A stretch of DNA of 42,013 nucleotides from a virus. Made by a program: the position numbers and the translations under genes. Positions 17,331 through 23,284 of this stretch are shown here, piece by piece. Below the pieces are notes generated by a model, which did no database searches, was not told where the DNA came from, and saw only the letters and a list, made by a program, of their open reading frames with translations. The stretch is from positions 1 to 42,013 of the IMG/VR virus record IMGVR_UViG_3300017991_000187; one strand, written 5' to 3'. How positions within the stretch are numbered: position 1 is the first letter of the stretch; each line of letters opens with the position of its first letter.

Positions 17331-17407
17331 TGGTAGCGGGAGTCGGATTCGAACCGACGACCTTGAGGTTATGGGCCTCACGAGCTACCAGACTGCTCCA
17401 TCCCGCA
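17331..17407 (-). tRNA. initiator-like tRNA-Met (CAT)
   Basis: 77 nt with encoded CCA. Acceptor stem TGCGGGA/TCCCGCT has a T1-T72 mismatch; weak 1-72 pairing is the bacterial initiator hallmark. D-arm is GAGC, AGTCTGGTA, GCTC, with A11-T24 as in initiators. The anticodon arm TGAGG, CCCATAA, CCTCA has C at position 33 instead of the usual T, and two of the three G-C pairs typical of initiators. T-arm is GTCGG, TTCGAAT, CCGAC. It lies downstream of the Y RNAs on the same transcript. Confidence 0.93.
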
Positions 17408-17422
17408 CCATTCCAATCAAAT

Positions 17423-17493
17423 CTCTCACTGGCCGAAGATAACCATCTCAGGCGTGTGAGGAGGACGAAAGAGAGGAGTATCAACCAGTGAGA
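17423..17493 (-). ncRNA. structured RNA segment between Y RNA B and the tRNA
   Basis: A perfect 10-bp helix CTCTCACTGG/CCAGTGAGAG encloses about 50 nt, with an inner GATA/TATC pairing possible. It lacks the GCTCCA Y RNA motif. It may be a processed spacer, or a separate small RNA of the operon. Confidence 0.5.
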
Positions 17494-17508
17494 GAAAGTA
17501 AAAGAAGA

Positions 17509-17599
17509 TTCAGTACCGATGGTCGAAGAGAGAACATACGTGGTAAACCACGTCTCAATATAGATTGAATTGAAGTAACTCTCTTCTGGAGCGTACTGA
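17509..17599 (-). ncRNA. Y RNA copy B
   Basis: 91 nt. Outer helix TCAGTAC/GTACTGA, internal loop GCTCCA opposite GACCATCG, inner helix GAAGAGAG/CTCTCTTC, then TTACTTC and two hairpins (TCAAT/ATTGA and ACGTGG/CCACGT). Helix sequences differ from copies A, C and D by compensatory changes while the loop motifs are kept, which is strong evidence for a conserved RNA structure. Confidence 0.82.
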
Positions 17600-17638
17600 C
17601 TCCTTTCTTTTCGCTTCACCACACTTTCACTTTTCTTT

Positions 17639-17668
17639 CTTTCAACCCACACTTTCGCAAGGAAAGTG
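17639..17668 (-). repeat. degenerate CRISPR-repeat-like hairpin between Y RNAs C and B
   Basis: 7-bp stem CACTTTC/GAAAGTG with a 5-nt loop, followed by TGGGTTGAAAG, one mismatch and a changed last base from the TGGATTGAAAC tag of type I-C repeats. The GTCG start is missing. A weaker echo (GAAAGTGTGGTGAAG) lies 15-40 nt downstream. Seen alone it would be weak; it gains weight from the two better copies at 3550 and 23156. Confidence 0.45.
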
Positions 17669-17677
17669 AAAAGAAAG

Positions 17678-17812
17678 CCGATACCAATAGTCGCAAAGAG
17701 AAATTTTACGTGTGCTATCTTTTACACTACTCCCCATCAAAGTTGGGGAGGCAGGAGTTGCACCTGCACCACGTCCGTATGATGGAAGTAACTCTTCGCT
17801 GGAGCGTATCGG
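17678..17812 (-). ncRNA. Y RNA copy C with a circularly permuted tRNA mimic (YrlA type)
   Basis: 135 nt. Core: outer helix CCGATAC/GTATCGG, loop GCTCCA opposite GACTATTG, inner helix GCGAAGAG/CTCTTTGC, then TTACTTC. Inside lies a tRNA-like domain in permuted order: a 4-bp ACGT/ACGT helix in the anticodon-stem place, a 3-nt variable loop, a T-arm GCAGG-TGCAACT-CCTGC (17751-17767), directly abutting an acceptor-like helix CTCCCCA/TGGGGAG closed by a 7-nt loop (17730-17750), then TA as at tRNA positions 8-9, then a D-arm GTGT-AAAAGATA-GCAC. Bacterial YrlA RNAs join a Ro-binding stem to exactly this kind of tRNA mimic. Confidence 0.88.
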
Positions 17813-17834
17813 TTTCCTGTGCTATAAAAGAACT

Positions 17835-18072
17835 TTCGATACCTAAGGTCGAATAGAGGATTACGCTACACAGCGTAGTGCCGTCTCTCCAGCAATGTCA
17901 CCGTTCTTTCACGGTCTGTCGTAGGATACTTTGACCCGCAGTCAGCGAAACTTTCCTCGCAGCCATCATGGGTTTTAGCCCATGAGCAAAGCCCGTCTTT
18001 CCGAGCATGTCAGGAGTTCCACTCCTTTTCACATAATCAATGTGAAGTATCTCTACTCTGGAGCGTATCGAA
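17835..18072 (-). ncRNA. Y RNA copy D, long form
   Basis: 238 nt. Outer helix TTCGATAC/GTATCGAA, loop GCTCCA opposite GACCTTAG, inner helix GAGTAGAG/CTCTATTC, then ATACTTC. The interior is larger than in the other copies and holds at least five hairpins (TTCACAT/ATGTGAA, AGGAGT/ACTCCT, CATGGG/CCCATG, ACCGT/ACGGT, TACGCT/AGCGTA). I see no clear tRNA mimic in it. A short frame running through it is best explained as chance. It is the first RNA of the operon, starting about 45 nt after the promoter. Confidence 0.75.
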
Positions 18073-18122
18073 GCGTTCTTTGTTTTCAAAGAGCGTTTAT
18101 CCCTCTATCTCTTGTACGTCAT

Positions 18123-18151
18123 ATTATACCATTTTCGACAGACTTTTTCAA
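18123..18151 (-). promoter_or_regulatory. promoter of the Y RNA/tRNA operon, TTGAAA-17-TATAAT
   Basis: -35 TTGAAA (18146-18151), 17-nt spacer, extended -10 TGGTATAAT (hexamer 18123-18128). It directly follows the U-tract of the upstream terminator. Confidence 0.88.
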
Positions 18152-18160
18152 GCTTTTTTC

Positions 18161-18188
18161 AAAAAAAACCCCGACTGTGTGTCGGGGT
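18161..18188 (-). terminator. terminator after the 18275 endonuclease gene
   Basis: 7-bp stem CCCCGAC/GTCGGGG with a 5-nt loop and an eight-T run on the minus strand, immediately upstream of the RNA-operon promoter. Confidence 0.93.
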
Positions 18189-18274
18189 CATGCTCGGCTT
18201 TAGGGGTGGGAACCGAGCAATTGAGAAGGGAGAAGAGGGTAAAACGCTTTGCTAAAACATGTTATGATTCCTTT

Positions 18275-19339
18275 TCAAGATACAAAACTGACAACTTTAA
18301 GCAAGGAAGAACAATCTGCCTTGCCACTAACCCTGCCACTCTCCCATTGAATAGCATCTGGAAACATCTTCTTCAAACCAAGAAAAACCTTCTTGTTTAT
18401 CTCGAAGAAGCTCTCATCAGGATACTGCTCATGGAAAAGTTTCAACTTGGCCGTCTTCTTTGGATGTCTCCAGCCGGTAATCTCGACGTATAGTTCAAAG
18501 TCAGGCAAGTAAAGGTCGGGCAAGTATGAATCTACTGTTTCCCCCGCTTGCCGCAAATAGAACTTTCTCGGTTCGTAGAGATACTTGATGCCAAAATATT
18601 TCAGAAGGCGACAAACATCGGCCTCCCAAGTGGAGCGAACGAAATGACCAATGTCTAAACGATAGCCTGACTTTCCAACTCCAGAACCCTTAGCTGGCTT
18701 GTGACCAACTATCTTTTTCGCTTGCGCTGCTACCTTCTTGCTTGTCTCCTTCGTTAAACCTTTATTCCAAGGGCCACCATGCTTTTCAGCATTAACTTTG
18801 CCACCTTGAGAAGACCAACGCTTTCGCTGCTCCTTAGTATATCTCCTGTTAATTGTTTTTCTTGCTTTTCGAGCAGACTCCTTTGTAGTTTTCGGCAAAG
18901 AAAGAGCCTGCTGTTTCAACCGTCCAGCATATTCAGAGTCGTTCTTGATTCTTTCACGTTTTGCCTTGGATATTCTCTCAGCCCAATCCTTGCTCTCTTT
19001 CGGGCACTTCTTGTGCCACAACGAGATTTTCTTACCTCGCTGCTTTTTCTCCTTCGCGGAGAGTCCAGCATGATACTCCGTCATATACTGGCATCGAATT
19101 TCCGCAAGACCCTTATTCATACACTCCGAGGAACAATATGTCCTTCCTTTTCTTACCTCACAAGGACGAACCTGAACCATCTTGCCACAATATTTGCAAG
19201 TGAATGTCGCTCTCTTAATCTTCGCCAAGCCAGTGCATTTGAAAGAACAATACTTGCCAAGACCCTTCGCAACTTTGTAACGCAGGGCCTCAAATTCTTT
19301 ACCGCAATAATGACAGTTGACTTTGACAAGACCTGACAT
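18275..19339 (-). CDS. homing endonuclease with zinc fingers and a PD-(D/E)XK domain
   Basis: 354 residues. Two cysteine knuckles occupy the first 75 residues (CHYCGK...CSFKC and CKYCGK...CSSEC). A basic linker with NUMOD3-like segments (GGPWNKGLTKETSKK) follows. Residues about 225-320 have the nuclease core: RSTWEADVCRLL, YLYEPRKFYL, then YLPDLYLPDFELYVEITGW, fitting a PD-(D/E)XK site. Phage free-standing homing endonucleases of this build cut an allelic site lacking the gene. The start at 19339 has AGGA upstream; it lies 15 nt after the previous gene and in its frame, past a TAG stop. Confidence 0.85.
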   Translation of the reverse strand: MSGLVKVNCHYCGKEFEALRYKVAKGLGKYCSFKCTGLAKIKRATFTCKYCGKMVQVRPCEVRKGRTYCSSECMNKGLAEIRCQYMTEYHAGLSAKEKKQRGKKISLWHKKCPKESKDWAERISKAKRERIKNDSEYAGRLKQQALSLPKTTKESARKARKTINRRYTKEQRKRWSSQGGKVNAEKHGGPWNKGLTKETSKKVAAQAKKIVGHKPAKGSGVGKSGYRLDIGHFVRSTWEADVCRLLKYFGIKYLYEPRKFYLRQAGETVDSYLPDLYLPDFELYVEITGWRHPKKTAKLKLFHEQYPDESFFEINKKVFLGLKKMFPDAIQWESGRVSGKADCSSLLKVVSFVS

Positions 19340-19354
19340 ATTTTTATCCTGAAA

Positions 19355-19792
19355 CTACTCCTTAATTTTAGGAGTATGAGTCTCAAGCCACTTCTTTGAC
19401 CTCCACATTGTCGTCATGTAAATTCTGTCGGCCAGCGACCCGCACACGGCTCCAACATCGTCAAAATGAGGTTTAAGTTTCTTCATACACTCCGTAACCT
19501 TATGTTCCGCATTTCCTGTCAGTGTTTTCCAGAATTTCACCAGACTTTTCCTCGTCCAGCCCTTCGGCAATTTGCTCCAAGGCTTCTTCGCAGTCCTCAC
19601 TATCTCATCAATCAACGCATCCTCCTGAGCTTGAATGATGATGGAAGCTCTCAATCCCTTCCATTTCTTCTGCCGAATTTTCTCAGCGCAGTCAGGGCAG
19701 AAAAGCTCAACCTCGTCAGCCGTCAAAAGTCTGTCAGGGTCGGCCAGAATCAAGTCCTTGGCAATGTCTACGAGTTCCTCAGTTACATTCAT
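19355..19792 (-). CDS. conserved phage-type protein of unknown function
   Basis: 145 residues. I chose the ATG at 19792 (MNVTEELVDIAKDLI) because AGGAG lies 7 nt upstream. A CPDC pair near residue 38 could bind metal. The KLPKGWTRKSLVKFWKTLTG...HKVTECM segment and GAVCGSLADRI resemble a small protein I associate with large phages, but no function is known to me. It ends in TAG, and the next gene starts in the same frame 15 nt later. Confidence 0.75.
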   Translation of the reverse strand: MNVTEELVDIAKDLILADPDRLLTADEVELFCPDCAEKIRQKKWKGLRASIIIQAQEDALIDEIVRTAKKPWSKLPKGWTRKSLVKFWKTLTGNAEHKVTECMKKLKPHFDDVGAVCGSLADRIYMTTMWRSKKWLETHTPKIKE

Positions 19793-19793
19793 C

Positions 19794-20135
19794 TCATGTC
19801 TCCTGACCATTTTTCAATATCAGAAATGGCGTATCGTTCAAGGCCACTTCCAATGTTTCCTTGATGGCCTCTTTCAGATTCCAAGCGACCTCTATCGTAA
19901 CTTCTGCTTTGAAGTTTACGCTATTATCTCTCTCGTCATAGCCAGCATTCCGAATTCCGTTGACCGTGACTTGAATGCTGTCCATCTCAAGAAGCAGGTC
20001 AAAATTAGTGTTGACATAAAGTTGAGCCTGATTCTTGACCAGCCTGTGAACCAACATCTTCAACATGTTGTCGGGAAGTTCGCCACCCGTTTCAGGAATA
20101 GTACCGTTCACTTCCCTCTTCAGTTTTACGTTCAT
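19794..20135 (-). CDS. unknown protein
   Basis: 113 residues, ATG 20135 after AGGAAATTAGCAA. Alternating strands in the second half (SIQVTVNGI, SVNFKAEVTIEVAW) suggest a small beta-sheet domain. It overlaps the end of the HigA-like gene by 44 nt, so the two are probably co-transcribed. No family recognised. Confidence 0.65.
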   Translation of the reverse strand: MNVKLKREVNGTIPETGGELPDNMLKMLVHRLVKNQAQLYVNTNFDLLLEMDSIQVTVNGIRNAGYDERDNSVNFKAEVTIEVAWNLKEAIKETLEVALNDTPFLILKNGQET

Positions 20136-20421
20136 TTGCTAATTTCCTAATCTCTTTCATAGGATTGTATTTTCCTTCGAGTTCAAGGTGGTACTTCTCA
20201 TCGCGAATAAGCCAGAAATCCTCAGCAATGTAAGCAAATACCTTGCTGAGCTTCTCGGCTATGTGCTTTGTTATTCTCTCCCTGCCCGTCATAATGGCGC
20301 GAAGCTTGCTTGGTTTCATGCCAAGTCTTTTTGCCAGCATTCTTCCTGAAATCCTCTTGGCTTTCATCTCCTCCTGAATGGTTTCGCCCGGAGGAGATAC
20401 GTATGTCGGCCTCGCTGCCAT
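20092..20421 (-). CDS. HigA-like XRE-family regulator
   Basis: 109 residues, ATG 20421 with AGGAG 9 nt upstream. The N-terminus has the HigA signature PPGETIQEEMKAKRISGRMLAKRLGM, then KLRAIMTGRERITKHIAEKLSKVF and an aromatic DFWLIRDEKYHLEL, i.e. a helix-turn-helix (about residues 22-70) followed by the family tail. HigA proteins are antitoxins that repress their own promoter. No HigB toxin gene is adjacent, so it is more likely a solitary phage regulator. It has its own promoter, which overlaps the end of the receiver-domain gene. Confidence 0.82.
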   Translation of the reverse strand: MAARPTYVSPPGETIQEEMKAKRISGRMLAKRLGMKPSKLRAIMTGRERITKHIAEKLSKVFAYIAEDFWLIRDEKYHLELEGKYNPMKEIRKLANERKTEEGSERYYS

Positions 20422-20440
20422 TGTTTGATTCTCCTATACT

Positions 20441-20468
20441 AATATAAGCTTTATAAAAGATTTGTCAA
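20441..20468 (-). promoter_or_regulatory. promoter of the HigA-like gene, TTGACA-16-TATATT
   Basis: Perfect -35 (20463-20468) and near-perfect -10 (20441-20446), 16-nt spacer, overlapping the 3' end of the receiver gene. An autoregulatory operator would be expected here, but I cannot point to a clear inverted repeat. Confidence 0.75.
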
Positions 20469-20813
20469 TACTTTTTCCATTCGATTCCAATCGCAAGGCT
20501 TGGGTACAACGGATAGAACATTCTTAATCACCTTTATCCTGCTCTTGTTCCTTTCGTTGACAAATGCAGTAACAAAAACGATGGGAGTCTGATTGCCCTG
20601 CCGCCTCAGGTCTTCAGCAAAAGTAATCCCGTCCTTACCCGGCATATTGATGTCCAGAGAAATCAAGTCAAAACTCGAATCCTCAAGCTTCTTTTCCGCT
20701 TCGCTCACAGAATTGACCTCGACTGCCTCCATGCCAAGAGTTCCAAACTGGTAAGATAATACCTCCGTAATCGAAGGCTCATCATCCACAACAAGAACTT
20801 TCTTTGCATCCAT
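20451..20813 (-). CDS. stand-alone CheY-like response-regulator receiver
   Basis: 120 residues, the length of a single receiver domain, with no output domain. All key residues are present: the acidic pair in VLVVDDEPS, the phospho-acceptor Asp of DLISLDINMPGKDG (about residue 54), the Thr of IVFVTAF and the Lys of VPKPCDW. CheY-like proteins are phosphorylated by histidine kinases and bind partners by surface change. In a phage it could intercept host two-component or chemotaxis signalling. ATG 20813 has AGGGG upstream, and the gene has its own promoter. Confidence 0.92.
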   Translation of the reverse strand: MDAKKVLVVDDEPSITEVLSYQFGTLGMEAVEVNSVSEAEKKLEDSSFDLISLDINMPGKDGITFAEDLRRQGNQTPIVFVTAFVNERNKSRIKVIKNVLSVVPKPCDWNRMEKVLTNLL

Positions 20814-20855
20814 GAAAAGCCCCTAACAGTGAAAGGAAGGGCCTCTCCCTCTACT

Positions 20856-20885
20856 ATTATACACAGACGATAAAGGAAATGTGAA
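20856..20885 (-). promoter_or_regulatory. promoter of the receiver gene, TTCACA-18-TATAAT
   Basis: -10 TATAAT (20856-20861) with TG upstream, -35 TTCACA (20880-20885). It lies end to end with the preceding terminator. Confidence 0.75.
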
Positions 20886-20915
20886 AAGAAAAAGGGAAGC
20901 CATTCAAAGCTTCCC
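20886..20915 (-). terminator. terminator of the radical SAM gene
   Basis: 7-bp stem GGGAAGC/GCTTCCC with 8-nt loop and a T-rich tail on the minus strand, 27 nt after the stop codon. Confidence 0.85.
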
Positions 20916-20941
20916 AAGGTATGCTTTTAGAAAAGTAGTGC

Positions 20942-21817
20942 TTAAAAAATTAGAGCACCACTCTTCTGCCAGTCATAGCGCAAGTGATTATCAGGGCAGA
21001 AAATCAACTGCCGAATCTCTCCATCCTTGCTCGGATAGGTCAGGCAATTGTTCAGGCAGACATTCTGGTCGTTCAAGTCATAGACGACGGCTCCATGCGG
21101 CAATCGAAGCAACTCCGTCCCTTTCTTGCACAGAAACTCCTCCAGTCCGGCTTCCGCAGAACAAACCTTATGCTTGTCCACCCATTGTTTGACATGCTGA
21201 CCTTTCCATGTTTCTTCCGGCTCCCCAAGTTCGCGCACTGTCAACTGGTCAACCTTCAAATCCCTACAAACCTCAACAAGCTTCTTCAGGCGGTCAACAT
21301 TGTCCACATGGCCCTTGCAAATGACACAGGAAACGCGAACCATGAAACTATGCTGCTTGAGAATTCTGCATGATTCGTTCCAGTTGAATTTCGGTTTGTT
21401 GTCCGTCATCAAACGAGCATTGTTCTCAGGCTCGATGTCTCCTATCGAGAGACACACAGAAGTCAGACCAAAATATTTCCAAGTCTCCAGATAACGATTC
21501 TGGAAATCATCATCCTCGAAAACAATGCCATTGGTCTGCAACTCGATAAGAGGAAACTCATGCTGGCGCAAGACAGAAAGAAATGTCGTAATCTGCTGTG
21601 GAAAAAGAGTAGGCTCACCTTTGCCGGTGAAAAGGGCGGTTGTGATACCATGTGCTCTTGAATACCTACAAGCCGCTTCGAATGCTCTCCAATCGACAAC
21701 TGGAAGCTCTTTCTCCATGCCAAAGCTTGGCGTCATCTTCGAGACGCAATAAGGGCATCTGGCGTTACAAGCGCGTGAACCTGTCACAATGGAAAGAGTT
21801 GTCGCCTCAATTTTCAT
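20942..21817 (-). CDS. radical SAM protein
   Basis: 291 residues. The Fe-S motif is CNARCPYC (C17, C21, C24) close to the N-terminus, followed by TGKGEPTLFP (GGEP-type element, about 64-73) and LQTNGIVF. C-terminal cysteines (CLNNC and a later CPDN) could hold a second cluster. The ribosome site (AAAGGCAG) is weak. Substrate unknown; it is not closely similar to the 4533-5528 enzyme and its neighbours give no pathway. Phage radical SAM proteins with TNG and GEPT motifs resemble 7-carboxy-7-deazaguanine synthase-like or anaerobic-activase-like enzymes only in general shape. Confidence 0.85.
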   Translation of the reverse strand: MKIEATTLSIVTGSRACNARCPYCVSKMTPSFGMEKELPVVDWRAFEAACRYSRAHGITTALFTGKGEPTLFPQQITTFLSVLRQHEFPLIELQTNGIVFEDDDFQNRYLETWKYFGLTSVCLSIGDIEPENNARLMTDNKPKFNWNESCRILKQHSFMVRVSCVICKGHVDNVDRLKKLVEVCRDLKVDQLTVRELGEPEETWKGQHVKQWVDKHKVCSAEAGLEEFLCKKGTELLRLPHGAVVYDLNDQNVCLNNCLTYPSKDGEIRQLIFCPDNHLRYDWQKSGALIF

Positions 21818-21829
21818 TTGCTTCTGCCT

Positions 21830-22114
21830 TTACTTCACAAAGCCAATTTTGCCTTTTGGTGCCTCTGGAGTATTCCAAACTCGATACTCATCCAATTGTG
21901 CCTTCATCGGTTTGCGAAGGTCATAAACCTCCATGACCCGCTGCATATTCTTGCCATTATATTCTTTTACTTTCTGAAGGCATTCCGCATCGGTAGCCAC
22001 GTAAGTAGGATAGTCTTCGTGGTCAAAACCATCACAGACCACAATCAGGTATGCCTGTTTCTCTTCCTTGCCTCTTTCAAACCAGCCTTGAATATCTTCT
22101 CTTGTTGTAGCCAT
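21830..22114 (-). CDS. conserved small phage protein
   Basis: 94 residues, second of two adjacent ATGs chosen for spacing to AAGGAC. MATTREDIQGWFERGKEEKQAYLIVVCDGFDHEDYP and the following DGKNMQRV-like KNMQRVMEVYDLRKP form a pattern I recognise from many phage genomes without a known function. It lies between a homing endonuclease gene and the radical SAM gene, 12 nt from the latter. Confidence 0.8.
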   Translation of the reverse strand: MATTREDIQGWFERGKEEKQAYLIVVCDGFDHEDYPTYVATDAECLQKVKEYNGKNMQRVMEVYDLRKPMKAQLDEYRVWNTPEAPKGKIGFVK

Positions 22115-22138
22115 CATATTGTCCTTGTAAGGAAAACT

Positions 22139-22774
22139 CTAAATCGCAGCCAACAATTTAGCCACTGAGAACCTTGTATTCTTGTTCACCCTGATTCTTA
22201 CAACCTTCCAGCCTTTTGATTCTGCAAATTCATCCTTCTCTGCATCTTTCTGTGCCATAACAGTCCACTCATGGTCTTTGCCGTCAAACTCCAAAAACAA
22301 TTTCCTATCTGGCAAAGCTAAATCAAAGACATATCGACCAAGAGGATACTCTGGCTCGAATCTTTCTCCTCTTGATAGAAAAAATTTCTTCAACTCTTCA
22401 TACTTCCAAGACTCCCTTGTTCTTAAACCCTTCGCAATGACAGCTATATCGTTAATTGCTCCAACATTCTGAGAACCCATCTCACGAGCTTTCTCCCTGC
22501 GATATTTGGTCACACTACCCGCAGAAGCACACCCTCTCGAACAAAACGTAGCCTCTGTTTTGCCCGTTCTTGTCTTAAAAGATTTGTCGCAGTAAGGACA
22601 TGTCTTCTCTATCTCTCTTGTCCTGTTCTCGCGATTATCATTACCGTACTTAGCAGAGCAAGAACGAGAACAGAAAAATCTTTCCCTACCTTTTCTTACT
22701 TGCCGGTTATATTCTGCCTTGGAAAGAAGAAAAGGCTTAGAACAATAGCTGCATTCAAGAGGAACACTACTCAT
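22139..22774 (-). CDS. homing endonuclease with zinc fingers and a Vsr/DUF559-like domain
   Basis: 211 residues from ATG 22774 (MSSVPLECSYC), preceded by GGAG at 6 nt. Two zinc knuckles (CSYCSK...CSRSC and CPYCDK...CSRGC) lead to a C-terminal nuclease domain: LGRYVFDLALPDRKLFLEFDGKDHEW, then a helix and GWKVVRIRVN. The FD...EFDGxxHE arrangement is that of Vsr-like, EDxHD-type phage homing endonucleases. The gene starts 18 nt after the tmRNA, so insertion next to the tmRNA is plausible. It ends in TAG with the next gene in the same frame. Confidence 0.85.
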   Translation of the reverse strand: MSSVPLECSYCSKPFLLSKAEYNRQVRKGRERFFCSRSCSAKYGNDNRENRTREIEKTCPYCDKSFKTRTGKTEATFCSRGCASAGSVTKYRREKAREMGSQNVGAINDIAVIAKGLRTRESWKYEELKKFFLSRGERFEPEYPLGRYVFDLALPDRKLFLEFDGKDHEWTVMAQKDAEKDEFAESKGWKVVRIRVNKNTRFSVAKLLAAI

Positions 22775-22792
22775 CAATTTCTCCAAAGAAAA

Positions 22793-23148
22793 TGGTGGAG
22801 GCGGCGAGGAGTCGCACCTCGCGTCCAGTGGTGCTCTCGATAGGGCGTCTACACGCTTATCCAGTTGATTCTATATCTCGGCTCATCTGGCAAGCCTCAG
22901 GCGGCTGTTTACCCGCCACGTCAGGCCGTCTTTCCAGCCTGCCAACCTGTCTTTCCAAGCTGCCAGCCCTTGTGTCGTACCCTATTCCCGCTTACTAAGG
23001 ACGAATCTCAACGGTTTTGGGGCTGCCTAAGCAGCGATTCTGTAGGAGTTGCCAAGTAAATGGCATAGTCGGCTTTTTACGAGGCCAACCGACCAACCTC
23101 GACGTGCAGCCATTCTCGATACGCATCCTGTCGATACTACGCGCCCCC
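22793..23148 (-). ncRNA. ssrA: tmRNA
   Basis: 356 nt on the minus strand. The ends pair as an alanyl-tRNA-like acceptor, GGGGGCG/CGCCTCC, with A73 and encoded CCA. The 5' part has the conserved TATCGACAGG (compare TTCGACGGG). Pseudoknot 1 is unmistakable: GTCGGTTGGCCTCG, TAAAAA, GCCGAC. About 14 nt later the tag frame reads GGC AAC TCC TAC AGA ATC GCT GCT TAG, giving GNSYRIAA (AGNSYRIAA with the charged Ala). TA occupies -5/-4 before the resume codon, and the stop lies in a GCTGC/GCAGC hairpin as usual. The T-arm CGAGG-TGCGACT-CCTCG has an extra sixth pair. tmRNA with SmpB rescues stalled ribosomes; no smpB lies in the window. Phage copies are known. Confidence 0.95.
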
Positions 23149-23155
23149 AATTGTC

Positions 23156-23184
23156 GTTTCAATCCACGCCCTCACACGGGCGAC
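23156..23184 (-). repeat. solitary type I-C-like CRISPR repeat just before the tmRNA
   Basis: 29 nt on the minus strand: GT, stem CGCCC/GGGCG around the 6-nt loop GTGTGA, then TGGATTGAAAC. This matches the type I-C repeat architecture (GTCGCCC, loop, GGGCG, TGGATTGAAAC) base for base at both ends. There is no second copy nearby, hence no array. Only 7 nt separate it from the tmRNA 5' end. Confidence 0.82.
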
Positions 23185-23284
23185 TAACGTTTACTCTCAC
23201 GCGCCTTAAAAAGGAAAAGAAAAGTAAGGAAGATAGTGGTGTTTCATCATCGACGCATCCGTTGGAGGATTTTCAACCTCTTTT

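Noticed and set aside
17097-17381. 94- and 65-codon minus-strand frames over the tRNA and Pth2-like region
   Set aside because: They overlap the tRNA or the Pth2-like frame, which explains the sequence far better; their products are Arg/Ser-rich and featureless.
17898-18089. 63-codon minus-strand frame inside Y RNA D
   Set aside because: It runs through several hairpins and the conserved Y RNA core, has no good ribosome site and no recognisable protein features.
19339-22141. Possible amber recoding: two genes end in TAG and the next gene starts in the same frame (19355/19339 and 22139/22114), and the Pth2-like frame has an early TAG
   Set aside because: The genes at 24291-24887, 25239-26087, 28422-28748 and 32354-32932 also end in TAG, and read-through there would run out of frame into neighbouring genes. 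The very long fibre gene has no TAG despite hundreds of Gln codons. Standard code is the simpler reading.
3550-23184. A CRISPR array
   Set aside because: The three repeat-like hairpins are kilobases apart, differ in stem sequence and have no spacers or cas genes between them.
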